A DNA stretch of 64,000 nucleotides from Apostichopus japonicus. Lineage: Eukaryota > Echinodermata > Holothuroidea > Aspidochirotida > Stichopodidae. Every line of letters starts with the position of its first letter. Position 1 is the stretch's first letter. Shown here piece after piece: positions 49,085-61,585 of the stretch. Below the pieces are notes generated by a model. That model did no database searches, was not told the origin of the DNA, and saw nothing but the letters and a program-made list of their open reading frames with translations. Position numbers and translations under genes: made by a program. Location of the stretch: positions 19,791,418 through 19,855,417 of the forward strand of contig NC_092570.1 in NCBI RefSeq assembly GCF_037975245.1, read 5' to 3'.

Positions 49085-49527
49085 GCAATGTCTGAATGCT
49101 GCAGCTTCACAACGAGAAACCAGCAGACCAAATAGAGATTATATGTCAGCACAATCAAAACTATATAAAGCTCTCGACAAAAGCAGCTCTATTTATGTTG
49201 CACTCCTTTATGCATTCACACGGCCAATCTTTCTTTAAAATGAACTGCTATACGTATAATATATATATGTATGTATATATACATACACACCATTGTCTCC
49301 TCTTTTGAACATTCATACAAAACCAATATAAATACCAGCCGAAGCAACTTTCTATAAAATACTCCACACTTGAAAGCACTCGACAAAAGCACTTCATGAC
49401 AATAGCTAGTTTCATTGCATGAGAGCAATTGGAATCTAGAATTATATTAATAACTTCAGATATTTAGTTCAGAGGATCTTCACCTATCTTGTACCTAAGT
49501 TACATAAACATATACATATATAAATTA

Positions 49528-49538
49528 TATATATATAT

Positions 49539-49576
<38 letters not shown>
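49528..49576. repeat. (AT)n and (ATAG)n microsatellite
   Basis: A short at run followed by about ten gata units. Confidence 0.97.
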
Positions 49577-50040
49577 GCACACCTGTTACACAACGCAGTA
49601 TTAGCTTATTATTGGAGAGCTACAATGAATGCAACAACAAAAATACAGTGGGTAGAAGTTTTTAAATATGTGGGTATATTTACTACACGCTTTATTGGCA
49701 ATGCCAGACCAACTTCCCATATTGATATAGTGTACTACTAAAAATAAACAGAACGACTGCATCCATGGCACTCAGATGGGTTGATACTGTAGTGATTGTG
49801 TGTTCATTGCACTGTATTGTCGACATGCATGCAGGTACATATAGAGATATTGACTATTAAAACAGAGAATTACATAACTTGGGTAATTAATTTGGTGAAT
49901 AGTACAGCTCTACAAATTTCGTGTAATTAGGCTCTTCATTAATTATTAACCTCGTAACAACGTTGGCTATAAAAAATATTTTTATTATTGATGGAATAAT
50001 ACAAATTTTCAAATAGAACCCAGCCTGCAGGAAAACTTAA

Positions 50041-51766
50041 ACAAGAGCATCAATGACGCAGTATCTCAATACTGGAAGTTCTAATTTCGATTCCTAGTTT
50101 CATATCTTTGCTCTGTCTCTACAATTATCAATATCAATATATATAATATTTTTGGTCATATAGTTTGACGTCAATGACAACAGTCAAATAAGAAGAGGCG
50201 AACAACTCGACCATATTCTTGATGCCCACCTTGAGAAAGCTAGGCCTATCGACCTACTGTACGTTACTGTAGACTGTAGTGGTGACTACCATCAAAACTG
50301 TGTACACTTCCAAGTATCAAAACAACCCACGTTTTTCCTTCTCAATAATTTTGACATGAAGATTTCGTGGATTTAAGACTTGGAAAAAATAATGTACAAG
50401 TAGATTACAAGTTTTTAATTGAAAGTGATGGGTGGCCTCCTCCTCTCCTTATAGCCACCCCAGTTCCTCTCCATTTTAGTATTTTCTTTTAATTCTTTGA
50501 ATATTTGATGTCAAACATCACAGGTTCAAAAGAAAGCTAAACATACTTCTTATAACCTTATAGTTATACATCTTATATCCTTATAAATAAAACATAACCT
50601 TATCCAATTGTTATAGTCTTATAAAAGTTGTGATGCTATGGCTGGCTCCTCTTTTATACATACTCCAGTGAAAATAAAATGTGATAGATTATAATTTTTG
50701 TTCTTAATTCTTTTTTTTTTGGGGGGGGGGGTTAAAGAAATATACCAAACAAGCTGTTAATTCATAATGATGCTTCTTTCTAGAAATGCACAATATACAC
50801 TCTATTCCAAATTAATAGTTGTTGTATTATACCATTCACATTATGTTAAATTTATGGAGTCACAGTTAAAATATAAGTTGGAAACTTAAGTTAAAATTAA
50901 AACACACTGTAAGGCAATCGAACAAACTTACTGCACCCTGGCCCAAAACTGCCTGAACACCACCAGTACAATGCTAATGTGGCCATTACTAAATGAAAGT
51001 CTAATATAGGATGCACTACTGTAGGCCTAGCCTAAACTTGTAAACACAACAATGTGTATACATAATTATACAAAAATACCTGATGGGCAATCAAACAAAC
51101 TTATCATGACTCTTGCTCTGAAAAACTACCTGAACAACAGTACAATCCTTAACTTGATATTACTAAAACCATGGAGCTATAAACAGACGAAGTCCTAATA
51201 TAATTAAATGTAGTACGATAATGTGTATGAAATTAGTGTGCAATACACTACCAGTACCAGCAGCATATCTCACAACAGTATAGAAAATTGGTCGCGAGGG
51301 TGGCCATTTTCGTATATCTAACATGTAGCTGCCATGAGTCCTAACCAATCTGCTACAAACCAGAATTGGGGCGGGGCTTGAGTCATTGCCAATCTGCTAC
51401 AAACCAGACTTGGAGGCGGGGCTTGAGTCACTGCCAATCTGCTACAAACCAAACTTGGAGGCGGGGCTTAATTATCAAAAACAAGGAAACAAACAAGTTT
51501 TGTAGTGTGTGCAAAAAAGCCTTGGTTCAACGGTTTTTCAGAGGGATTTGGCCAAATTTGGACATAAATCGGTGAAAAAGTCATGGAATGAGATACAATT
51601 CTGGAATAAAAAATAGTAACTTTTGTTGGCCTATATGATATATGCTTGCTCTGGAAATTTCAGAGAAAAAAAACTTTGTATGAAGACGCTGAAAATTTTT
51701 TAAGAGAAGAGAGAGTCCCACTTACTGTTACAATATCTCTATACATGTAATGTATTGAGATAAAAA
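50041..51766. mobile_element. Dispersed element, copy B (1726 bp)
   Basis: Same orientation and nearly the same sequence as 25815-27433, with the same inverted tatctcaatac near each end. It is about 107 bp longer, almost all from two extra copies of a 51-bp unit at 51355-51475. A possible 6-bp target duplication (aaacaa) flanks this copy. No coding frame is conserved beyond what two similar sequences would share by chance. Confidence 0.85.
51355..51475. repeat. 51-bp module, three copies, with GC box and CCAAT
   Basis: Each unit contains ccaatctgctacaaacca followed by ggcggggctt. Copy A of the element has one such unit (27105-27140). GC box plus CCAAT is a promoter-like combination, seen only as motifs here. 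Confidence 0.9.
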
Positions 51767-52866
51767 CAAAGCAGTTTGCAGGAAATATAGATTCAAGTCA
51801 GTTAAAAGGATAAAGATTGGCAATGTTGACAAACCTGTCAGCTTTTAGGTTATTTACCCTTTCCCTCCCAAAAAAAAACAGACAGTTCAATTTATATGCT
51901 TTATGTGATATGAACAGAAATTAAAAACCACAAAATTTTGTTTCATTGCACTTAATCGTTGACTCATAAACTGAAACGTCAGTTGTCATAAAACCATCAG
52001 AAACAACAGCATTAAAACTCTCCAAGCTAGGCTAACTGTAACATGAAAGTAATAAACAGAACTGAACAGCCATAAACATGTCGAAACCCTGTGATTAAGT
52101 TGCTAAACCTTACAGGCACTCTGTAATATTAATTGTCAAAGAGTTTCCACTTATTTTATTTTTTTATTCCAAATATTTTATATATTTTAAATTTGCCCAC
52201 AGGTGGCTTATCATTTTAATTCTCACATTATATAGAGCTTCAAACAACTACAAATTTTTAGAAATTATTAATAATTTTTACTTAAAGTTATCAAGCTAAT
52301 ACAGCTTCCATAGGGAAAAATTGACCACCATCGAATAGCCAATTTGCTATCAAAAATGGTTCAAACTGCTTACAAGTCCAAAGATGTAGGCATAGGCTAC
52401 ACAAGTTTTTGTACACAATTAAAAAACTATTGTCTTTTAAAGAGACAATATCCAGAGCCTTCAAAGCTGCTTCAAAATTTTCAACATTAAATTATCCGCT
52501 GCTCAATATTATATTAATCACACACAAGACCAATTTGGAAAATTTATGGGAGAAAGAATACTACTAATACTACTACTAATACTACTAATGAAGAGACTTT
52601 CGTCCATTTACTCAAAATAAAGCTTGATGAGTCGTCATCGAGGTATTTTGACTGCATCGATATTGTACAATTTTAGTACCCAGTATGATCCCCAAAGTAG
52701 CTGCACTTTGACATCCTGAAGGGCAAAACATACAGGCATGCACTGTGAATCATACTGCAGCCCTATGCTGCTTTGATTAACAGCGGAGATATATGAATAG
52801 ACCATCACGATTATCAACCAAAAATAACTTATAGATTCACCAGATACTGTATGAATACCTTTTGGG

Positions 52867-53014
52867 TTTCTCAATGTATATTCTTTACTGCGAAATAGAA
52901 TACAGGATATTAGTATGGCACCCAATAGTTTATAATGATGTTTCTCAATGTATATTCTTTACTGCGAAATAGAATACAGGATATTAGTATGGCACCCAAT
53001 AGTTCATAATGATG
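52867..53014. repeat. 74-bp tandem duplication
   Basis: tttctcaatgtatattcttt starts at 52867 and 52941; the two copies are nearly identical. Confidence 0.96.
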
Positions 53015-53444
53015 TGGAGAATTTTATTCCATTTTATTGTCATCGTATGATTTAATTCAGGTCTGTAGAGATGAAAAAAATCAATAATAATCCTGCCTTA
53101 AAATTTACCTTCCAAACTTTATTTGTGACAAACTTTTAAAGGAAGCCATGTGAATTGGTTCAAGTTGCTGCAAACACAAGCAAGACATATTTGTTACGGC
53201 AAACTGAAGAAAATGCCTTGCATATAAAATTCCTTATTGTGTATATTTTCTCTTGTTGCCCATTGCTACAACCTTGTTTTTCACTGTACATGCTACAAAC
53301 ATTTATACTGCTTGGGTTAGTTTCTGAAGTCAGGGAATATTTTGTCTGGTATCACATCAGAAACTGCTATGCAAAATGGGCACATTGCTATGCAAAATGG
53401 GCAAATTGCTTGTACAATTACAAAAATGTATTGCAGTTTTTATA

Positions 53445-53640
53445 TGCAGGGGTGTCAATCCCAATTAAAAAATTACAGGGGGGGGGGACATAAATGACTG
53501 AACATGAAAAAACTAGAGGTGCTAGCAATTGACGCAAAGCCTTTATCGGGGGGGGTCCAGGGATCGTCCTAAGGGTCCCTGATGGGGCCAGGGGCAAAGC
53601 CCCGATAGGGACGTGGGGGCGGCATCACATCTAGAAACCT
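53445..53640. repeat. G-rich repeat remnant
   Basis: Contains gcaggggtgtcaatccc, G runs at 53468-53477 and 53550-53557, and ggggcaaagccccgataggg, a style of sequence common in dispersed invertebrate repeats. No ends can be defined. Confidence 0.45.
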
Positions 53641-55289
53641 TCAAGTTTGCTTCCGTTAGGTACCTGAATTGATATGTCAGTCATAAATATATTTTAACGA
53701 AAGTCACAAGCGATTAGGATTATATTGAGAAAGACCTTTCTATGTAACATCAGGGTGTGTCTTAGGGCCTTTATCATGATTTATCAAATTTAACCTTAAA
53801 CCAAAAACGTAAACTTGCTCAAACTTTGCGCACAAGAATAAAATCATGTTGCTATATACAGATGTCTACAACATGCACATATACGGTATCATAAGTACAT
53901 TTAAAATGCACTATTGGGTGTATCGATCTGGCCACATTCACTTTATCAGAAACATAAATAGTTACCTATACTTCAGGGCTGTAGTTTTGGTACAATCCCA
54001 AGGGGGGGGGGCAACTGAAGAACATCGAGAACCATTTTGTACGGTCGAAATGTTACATAGTACTGCTTTTGGATATATATGCATATGAAGCAGGGCATTT
54101 TTCTTTACAAAATAATTTTCAGTGGGTGGGCCATTTCTCAAAAGGGACCACCATGACAGTATCTTAGCGGAGCCCCACCATTGGTTGGCGCATAGCAAGA
54201 AATCTTTGCCAAAAATGCATCCCAGAATTGTCAGAAATGGCACTTCCCAGGCATTGTTACTATTTTACACAGTTAAGTGAAGATAAAAGACAATGAAACT
54301 GATAGGCTTATATAACTTATAATGGACATAATAAATATATTTATGAACAGTAGTTTCACATTAAACTGTTACACTGTTCACGCAGGTTAAATCTTAGGAG
54401 CTCTCTACGTTTATTGTTTTTCTAATGAGTAGCAAAACAAGTGCACGGTCATCGCATCTGCAATCGTGCATATATATATGTGTTGAACGGTTAATATAAA
54501 CGTTGAGTTCTTTTTGAACGCCATTCCTACAATGCGTCCCAAGGATGTTGAGGTTGCAAAGTACTGACTAATGAAATCAGAAGAAATGATAATGAACATT
54601 TTGCTAAAACTATTCTGAAATAGTTCAAATTGTCCATGCCTTCACATTATCATAGGCTTACTTTCATATAGGAAGTGGCTCCACTCCACCCACTCCACTT
54701 GGCATCAAGTAACTGAATCACAAATCAAATATTTTGTGCTCATATAAACATGACTACTCTACTAGAACTTGAGGTATAATGAGTAACATGGTTATAATGT
54801 TCAACAACATTACTAGCAGTTTAGCTCTCAAAAATCCTATGAAATATGTTATTATCTCAAAAACACTTCAAAAACTATCATAAGTGGCATTGCTAACCAA
54901 ACTGAATGCACAATACAGTATAATTTACAAAGTGTTATATTGCTTGTACGTGATAATACTTGTAACATAATGAAAGATATAAAAAATAATATACTGGAAA
55001 GGAGATTAGTGAATACTACAGGCTTTTCATTATCTGCTGGCTTAGCATATAGGCGAAGCAGTGAATGGACGCGGCTCCTCATTTAATTTACGCTATAAAT
55101 GAAATCCATTATTCTAATTTCAACCCAGTTGTAAAGTTCTAAGTTTCGTCTGGAATCTGAGCAGATGAGAATCAGACATTCATAAATTTCTACAAATCTC
55201 ATAGCACAAGTTTTGAGCTCCTTTCATGAGATACACTAGTCATTATGAGAATGATAGGCCTTGCGCCTACACGAGTAGGTCACTAAACC

Positions 55290-55790
55290 TGAGGGCTGCG
55301 GGGGGAGGGGCACATTTTATATTGTGTCTCCCACCCTTCAGAAAGTGGGGGATGCCCCATGTCCACCCCACGGTGGGGTGGACATGGAACATATCCATAG
55401 GCATAGGAGGCAGGGGGCTGGGGGGGGCTGCAGCCCCCAACCCAGAATGTTTGTGAAAATTCGGGCAATATGCTGAGAATTTTTCGGGCACCTACTGAAA
55501 GAAAAATAATTTGCAATGTGTTTTCAATGGTTAAACTAATATTATTATTATCATTATTATTGTAACGACTTCCACCAATAATTATAACCAATATGGAAGG
55601 GTAATAACATGGCAAATGATTGTATGGCATGCGATGTAAAAACCGATGCATGCCTATATGATAGGCACATTAACATGTTGAAAAATTTTGGTTACATTTT
55701 TCGGGCAAGTCGATACAGCCCCCCCCCAAATGAAATTGGGCTCCTGCGCCTATGACCTCACCCCTCCCCCACCCATAATTGATGCCCCTG
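55290..55790. repeat. G/C-rich dispersed repeat remnant with palindrome
   Basis: Contains a 29-base palindrome (55358-55386), ccataggcataggaggcagg, a gggggggctgcagccccc inverted motif, two tttttcgggca boxes (55480 and 55700 area) and cataggcgcaggagccc on the other strand. Probably a nested non-autonomous element; class unknown. Confidence 0.5.
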
Positions 55791-57073
55791 ATATACAGAA
55801 ACTATACAGTAATTAATACGGGACAAAAAGTTAAGATCCTTCAAAAACTGCTATGCCAAACCTAAATGCTAAATTATTCCCTGGAAGTAAATTAATTTCT
55901 GAATTGCAACATTATAAATATAGTCAACACTGCAAGTACAGTAAGTTTTGTCCATCCTTGCAGATAAAAGTTAGAACTTTACTACTCGAACAATGACCAA
56001 CATATCAAATACAAAGTCCCTCCAATGTTTACTGACGTTTCAAACTTTGACCTCTGTTTGGATTCTTGTATATCATAAAAGATGGATCTACACACGTTCT
56101 ACCAAGAGTCTATGAAGTTAATCTGGGCTTCCCTTTGGGAATTAATGGTTTTCAGGCTTTGACCTCTACTAAACGTTGACTCCACATAAAACAGGTTCTA
56201 CAACCCAATGAATAAAGTACGAAGCTCCTGAAAATTTTACTGAAGGGATTTAATGTTTGACAGTTTTCATTCTTTGACATCTGTTGAATCCTAGTGACAA
56301 TTAATTGAGAATGGTTTCTTGTACCCTTGAGCTACAGGTAGATATCCCTGCTATGTATCAATTGCATATAGCCTCATTCTTCAGGTAATACTTACAAGGA
56401 TCTCTGAGACTGACCTCTGCTGACCTTGATAAACAGCAGGGTTCTTGATCTCACTCAGGTGGATCCACATACCAAGTATGTACTTTTTGAGCTAAACATG
56501 TTTACAGGTCAATATGTACATACACACATACACGCATTCAATATAAAGATACACGAATTCAAGATATACATACACGCATTAACACATATACCCACATACA
56601 GTAACACCACCATCACATATAAATTACTTTCACAATGGTATTAAGGAATTGATCCATACATATGTTTCTAACTACATCCAATCACACACGGCATGCTCAT
56701 TTACAAAGACAGTATATCATATTCATATTCAAGTTAAAAAACAAAGATCTTTTTACCGACAGAAATTGTGAATCATGAATCTACACTGGTACAGCACTAA
56801 CCCAACACTGTTAAACACAATATGCTCCCACAGTTAACACTGTTGTCTATTATCCTGCACAACAAAATTACAACTCAGAAATGTAATTCCGGTATAAACT
56901 CCACAGAATGCTATATACTTCCAAACTTCTCCAAGCTCTCCAACTTCTGTCTGTATACAGAACTCATACTAAGTAATTCAGTCAATCCTCTAATGCCACA
57001 ATGCAACAGTCAAAAGATTCAGGAAATAGTAAACAATGAAAAAAAAAGAATTTTTTTTGGATGTAAAACATAC

Positions 57074-57220
57074 CAATCCTGCCGGCATCCTTTGGAAAGT
57101 TTCAAACGGTAAGCTGCTTTCTTCATGCAAATTTGATTCCATAATATCCAGCTCGCCTAACGCTTGCTGGTTACAATTGGCTTCACAGCATCTGGTGTTG
57201 AATATACCTCTATCACCCAT
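57074..57220 (-). CDS. Candidate alternative first exon of the DGK gene (49 codons)
   Basis: An ATG in good context (gcaATGG) at 57220 opens 49 codons beginning MGDRGIFNTRCCEANCNQQA and ending FQRMPAGL, then a strong donor TTG|gtatgt in phase 0. The next exon in the gene (41241) also begins in phase 0, so splicing joins this N-terminus in frame to the first C1 finger and removes the PH domain. An in-frame stop lies just upstream of the ATG, so it fits a first exon better than a cassette exon. I do not recognise the peptide and see no TATA box. It could be a chance frame, since it lies in a 19.7-kb intron, but start context, open frame, donor and phase all agree. Confidence 0.45.
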
Positions 57221-60200
57221 TGCACTATATGAACGACTACTATAGGACTACAACTTATTCCAACCATCTAATTAGAGTCTATGAAACCTATGTTTAAAAC
57301 AGTAGAAGAAAGTGAACGAGGGACGTAATCAGTTCATGGGTAGACTGCCGTAGGACCACAGCTGGAGGCCACAAAGGTTCTACAATTAAACCAATTTGCT
57401 TCCCCCCTTTGTGTGCGACAAGCGTATTCGCTTACTTAATGGGGTAGATTGGTACCCGGACCACAACATTAGCGGAATTTCTTGGCAAAGTGCTCTCCAA
57501 TATTTTATTAAACGAGGGTGTGTACGCCTGGTGGCAAAATGCTGCGGCGAACATTGAAATGTTTCATGACTAATTTCTTTTAATTTTCTTATGCCCTCCG
57601 CCTCAGTAAGAGCTTATTACAGTGATGACCAAAACTCCAACGTGCACATACAAAGATGAATGCGTAGAATTGCTCCGGACCGAACGAGTTGCTACGACGA
57701 AGTTTCGATGTGTAATTGCAGAGAGTTACTATAAGTAGTTTGACACGAAGAACATCGTTACAAGATTGAATACGACTAACTCTGGTGACATCCTCTGAAA
57801 CAATGCGCAGCAGAAAAACAGCTTTAGCCTTCTTGGGTGAGCTTCAAGACTTCCCTGTAATATTCAAATTTAGCTCTTTACATATCCGCTAAACACATGT
57901 TGACATCCAATGGTATCAATCTCAATAAGTCACTGGAGATTATATCTCCTTCGTAGTGTGGTTAATTTTTACATTAGTCAAACCCACAAGCCTTAAACCT
58001 ATTTTATATTTCTCGTGGTCACCAGCTGTGACAGAATTTCACAGAATAATAACTAATAATGCTTTATATACAGAGGGAAGGCATTTGTCCTGTTAAGTAG
58101 TTCATCCTTCTCTCTCTGGGGAGAGTACTGTTTGAATAGCTCTTCTTTATGAGTGGGTAGAGAAAACAGGATTACGATAACAAGATGGAAAACACAAACA
58201 GCTAATTGGTGGAGAATGCCAGGCTCTGCAAAATCCATGAATAACAGTGGCAGTATATCGGCATCAGGTGGAGGGGGGGGGGGTGGAGGAATGTATAACG
58301 AACACACATATTTATTATGTATTCTGAAATAAAATTCTCATTCGACTACTCAAAAATATATATTACATGCCAACCTTACGCATGCATTACAAGTAGAACC
58401 CCTGCGAAAAATCTTACGGGGTACATGTAGGATTCTTACAATGACGTGCGAATTAATTAATGGTGTCCCACACCCAGAGTCTATGCATGCTAAGTTCTTT
58501 CAATACCGCCTGCATTTCCTTTCAGGGAAACATTTCATACTGTAGTTTGGTTCTCTTTGTTGCTGTTCGAGTATTAGCGATATGTATACAGCATCTACTC
58601 TGCGACTGTATACGCATATAATAGACTTCGAATCGATGATTGTCCACAGGATAAATTGTCAAATCAACACGTGATCAGTTTTATGACAGAACAACTATGG
58701 AATGGCTTTTGACTGCCAAAACTTAAACAGACCACACATAGATCACATTTCCATACATGCACGATTGTGGGCTTAACCAGAAAAAAAGAAATTGGTTTGA
58801 CTTTGATAACCTTATTTCCTAAGCTAGGAGCAGGATACCTGGATGGCATTTCTCTGATATCAGCTTTGTGGAATGCTTTTCTGTCCTACATAATACAGAC
58901 ACAGCGTCGTCTTCTTTGTTCGTCTTATTGTCTATATACCGCAGAAAACGTGGTTATCTCCATAAGTACTAGAGACTTTATGATAAACCCAGCTACAAGC
59001 TAGTTTAGACTTTCACATCCAAGTTCAACCAAGGAGCTCAGTGGCATGCAGTGGTATAACAAGGTATATGAAGCTGCACCTGATAGACACTATAACTGCC
59101 ATGTTCGCATAAGTCAAATGGTACACCCGGTTTATCGAATGCAACTTTAATCCACAGAGCCTTGACATTTCCAAATGGGTTAAAATTGCTAGTACAGAGA
59201 AACAAGAAAACAGCAGGTTTGTATGTTGAGGCACTTTCATGGATTATTTCATCCATTAATACCCAAAACTATACAGTATTAACGTTTAACACAAGCACTG
59301 AGTTAGGTAAATGTTTTTCCCTGCTTTGAACATGTTGACTTGAGAACTTTATAAATCTATCACATTCTGATGGGATTTGATCGATCAGTGAAATCACCTA
59401 GCAATTAAATGATAGAACTGAATGAAGGAGGATCTGTGCTCTTATCATCGCAAAGTTTAATATCTTATATATCTCATATCCTACTGATGTTTTATGGTGT
59501 TATAGTTCATAAATGACATCACAAAGCAACCAAAGAAATGCAGCTAAAAGGAAGAGATTTTGTCACCTTTTATTTGACACTATGACATTCACACATAATT
59601 GACAAAATGTCACCTCCATGGAGTCACATCCCAAATGAACGGACCAGTATTTTTCATAGCTGCCTGGGGGACCTGTGATCTCTATAAACACAGTTAAGAC
59701 AAAGATGCTGGTTAGGTTTGCTTCTCCTGACAGCTTACCTACACCAGTGCAAAGATGTACATAGCAGTTTTTGTTACACAGGAGCCACAGTATTTTGTAA
59801 GAGAAAGTCTAACCGCCTTTCAAAGACGTCTGTACAAAGTTTAAATGCTGAATTAATCCCTGTTATATATAGACTAGCAATTCAGCTGACAATTTTGTTT
59901 GTATGAACTTGACCAAAGTTGATCGGCGATTAAAGAAGCAAACCTACAAGTACTGAATTCCTTATTGATGAATATTCAAATCTGAGATGTGGATATATAA
60001 TTATCCAAATTAAAGCTGTGTTAATCGTGTTTAACAAAAATTGACAAGGAACCCCCCAAACGATCGGAATGGCAGGTTTGAGTATAAAGGTAAATGATTC
60101 CGCCCCCATCTCACCACCCACAAAAATTAAATTTGTAGCTCTGGTGTTTTTTTATGACAACAACCATTGAAACAGCATAGTAGTGCAAGATAAAAGATAA

Positions 60201-60983
60201 CAGAAATATTTGACCACTCATCAATGCTGCAACCCTGCACAAGTGCATTGTGGGTATATTCATTCAAAACTCTCACTTTACTCATTTCCCCTTCTAAACT
60301 GACCAGCTTCCAAACTTCAAAGTTATTTGAACAGAAAATGAAAAGCTGTGAAAGGCTTGCAAGGCTTCATTGGTACCTAAAGGTATGCCTCAAATAAAGT
60401 ATGGTATAAATCTATCCATCCATCCGTCAGCGTCCAATCATAGCACAGATCGGAAACGGAAACGACTAATGAAGCAAAAGTGGTCTTTTTCTTTATATAG
60501 AAACCTTGAACCAGATATCATTAATAGCTTTGACATTCAACCATCCGGGACGACCTTGACAAGTCCCAAGCGAGATTCCCTTCAGATAACTGACCACTTC
60601 CTGTAGAAGTGACCATTCACCTTTGTCAACCTCTTGGCAATTAGCTCTGCTTGTACACTTTGGATGCACTGTATGCATTTTAGAGCCTGGAGCCTTAGAA
60701 ATATTGATGGTATACGCCACAGAAGGGAAAGGGTATTATTTACCACAGCTACCTCTTTAAATCATAGATTATGAAACCTGCCTGGCACTTACGTACATCC
60801 TTACATCTTGAAACTCATCAGAATTCATTTACAAGGAAAGAACTAGAGCAACGAAACCAAACCATACATGCATGCCTACTCTAAAATTCTTCGTGTAGAA
60901 ATGATTCTTGTGATGAAAGGGGGGAGGTTTGAAATATACTGTATCTCACCAAAATTTGAGATAGAAGTGACTTCATATCTTAC

Positions 60984-61088
60984 CTCATAAAAGTCTTTAT
61001 TGGCAACAGATTTTAAAGCACTGATCCACTCCTCCATTTCCTTTCTAGTATAGGCACACAGAATCAAAGATCGGAATGGTGTGATTAC
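60984..61088 (-). CDS. DGKH: DGK exon: second half of the PH domain
   Basis: Codes for 35 residues (window residues 1-35) beginning [20 protein letters not shown] and ending NKDFYE. This is the last beta strands and C-terminal helix of the PH domain that binds phosphoinositides and helps membrane targeting in DGK eta/delta; the Trp of the EEWI segment is the conserved PH helix tryptophan. Acceptor is ttttacag|GTA and donor GAG|gtaag; both ends are phase 0. The first 35-40 bases of the exon and its acceptor are copied in a tandem array just upstream (61048-61585). The preceding exon is beyond the window, but its last codons can be read from the 55-bp array. Confidence 0.93.
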
Positions 61089-61585
61089 CTGTAAAATAAT
61101 GGAATGATCCATAATATACAAAACGAAAACTTCATGCATATGCATTGTATTACCTTTCAATCATTTGCTTTTGTAGGAAAACTAAAAGTCCACATTTTAA
61201 TCCTCTATGTTTTTGTACAGGCACACAGATACCAAAGATCGAAATGCATGGTGTGATTACCTGTCAAATAATGGAATGGTCTATAATTTACAAAATGAAA
61301 AATTCATGCCTATGTATTATATTACCTTTCAATCATTTGCTTTTGTAGGAAAACTAAAAGTCCACATTTTAATCCTCTATGTTTTTATACAGGCACACAG
61401 ATACCAAAGATCGAAATGCATGGTGTGATTACCTGTCAAATAATGGAATGGTCTATAATTTACAAAATGAAAAATTCATGCCTATGTATTATATTACCTT
61501 TCAATCATTTGCTTTTGTAGGAAAACTAAAAGTCCACATTTTAATCCTCTATGTTTTTGTACAGGCTCACAGATATCAAAGATTA
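61048..61585. repeat. 172-bp array copying a PH exon start and its splice acceptor
   Basis: The rightmost third of exon 60984-61088 plus its acceptor and adjacent intron are repeated upstream in transcript sense with a 172-bp period. Acceptor-bearing copies lie with gtgattacct at 61253 and 61425 (real 61081). A third, truncated copy begins at 61551 and loses the acceptor. The two full copies match each other almost exactly, but differ from the real exon by a five-base insertion, so they cannot code the same PH sequence. Confidence 0.95.

Larger units (their letters stand above)
41242..60983 (-). other. 19.7-kb intron between the PH and C1 exons
   Basis: The longest intron. It holds the two candidate alternative first exons, element copy B (50041-51766), repeat copy 2 (43447-43540), small duplications (42695-42870, 48072-48259, 52867-53014), GA-rich and (ATAG)n simple repeats, and G-rich repeat remnants (53445-53640, 55290-55790). 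Long stretches (43550-49020, 56000-57070, 57230-60980) show no recognisable coding or repeat structure beyond simple sequence. Confidence 0.7.
129..61088 (-). other. DGKH: Type II diacylglycerol kinase gene (DGK delta/eta ortholog), partial at both ends
   Basis: Diacylglycerol kinases use ATP to phosphorylate diacylglycerol to phosphatidic acid, ending DAG signalling to PKC and RasGRP. Type II members (delta, eta, kappa) are cytosolic or membrane-recruited and have the order PH - C1 - C1 - DAGKc - linker - DAGKa - (SAM). Twenty-two minus-strand exons give exactly this order. They sum to 3273 nt (1091 codons) with all junction phases compatible. Vertebrate DGKD/DGKH proteins are about 1200 residues, so roughly 100 residues are missing at each end: the first PH half to the right and the SAM domain to the left. 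The symbol DGKH stands for the delta/eta ancestor; I cannot separate the two paralogs from sequence alone. Domain assignments are seen in the sequence and the function is family knowledge. Confidence 0.95.

Noticed and set aside
49081-49130. Cassette exon between the PH and C1 exons at 49025
   Set aside because: The visible acceptors give phase 1 while the upstream PH exon ends in phase 0, so inclusion would shift the frame.
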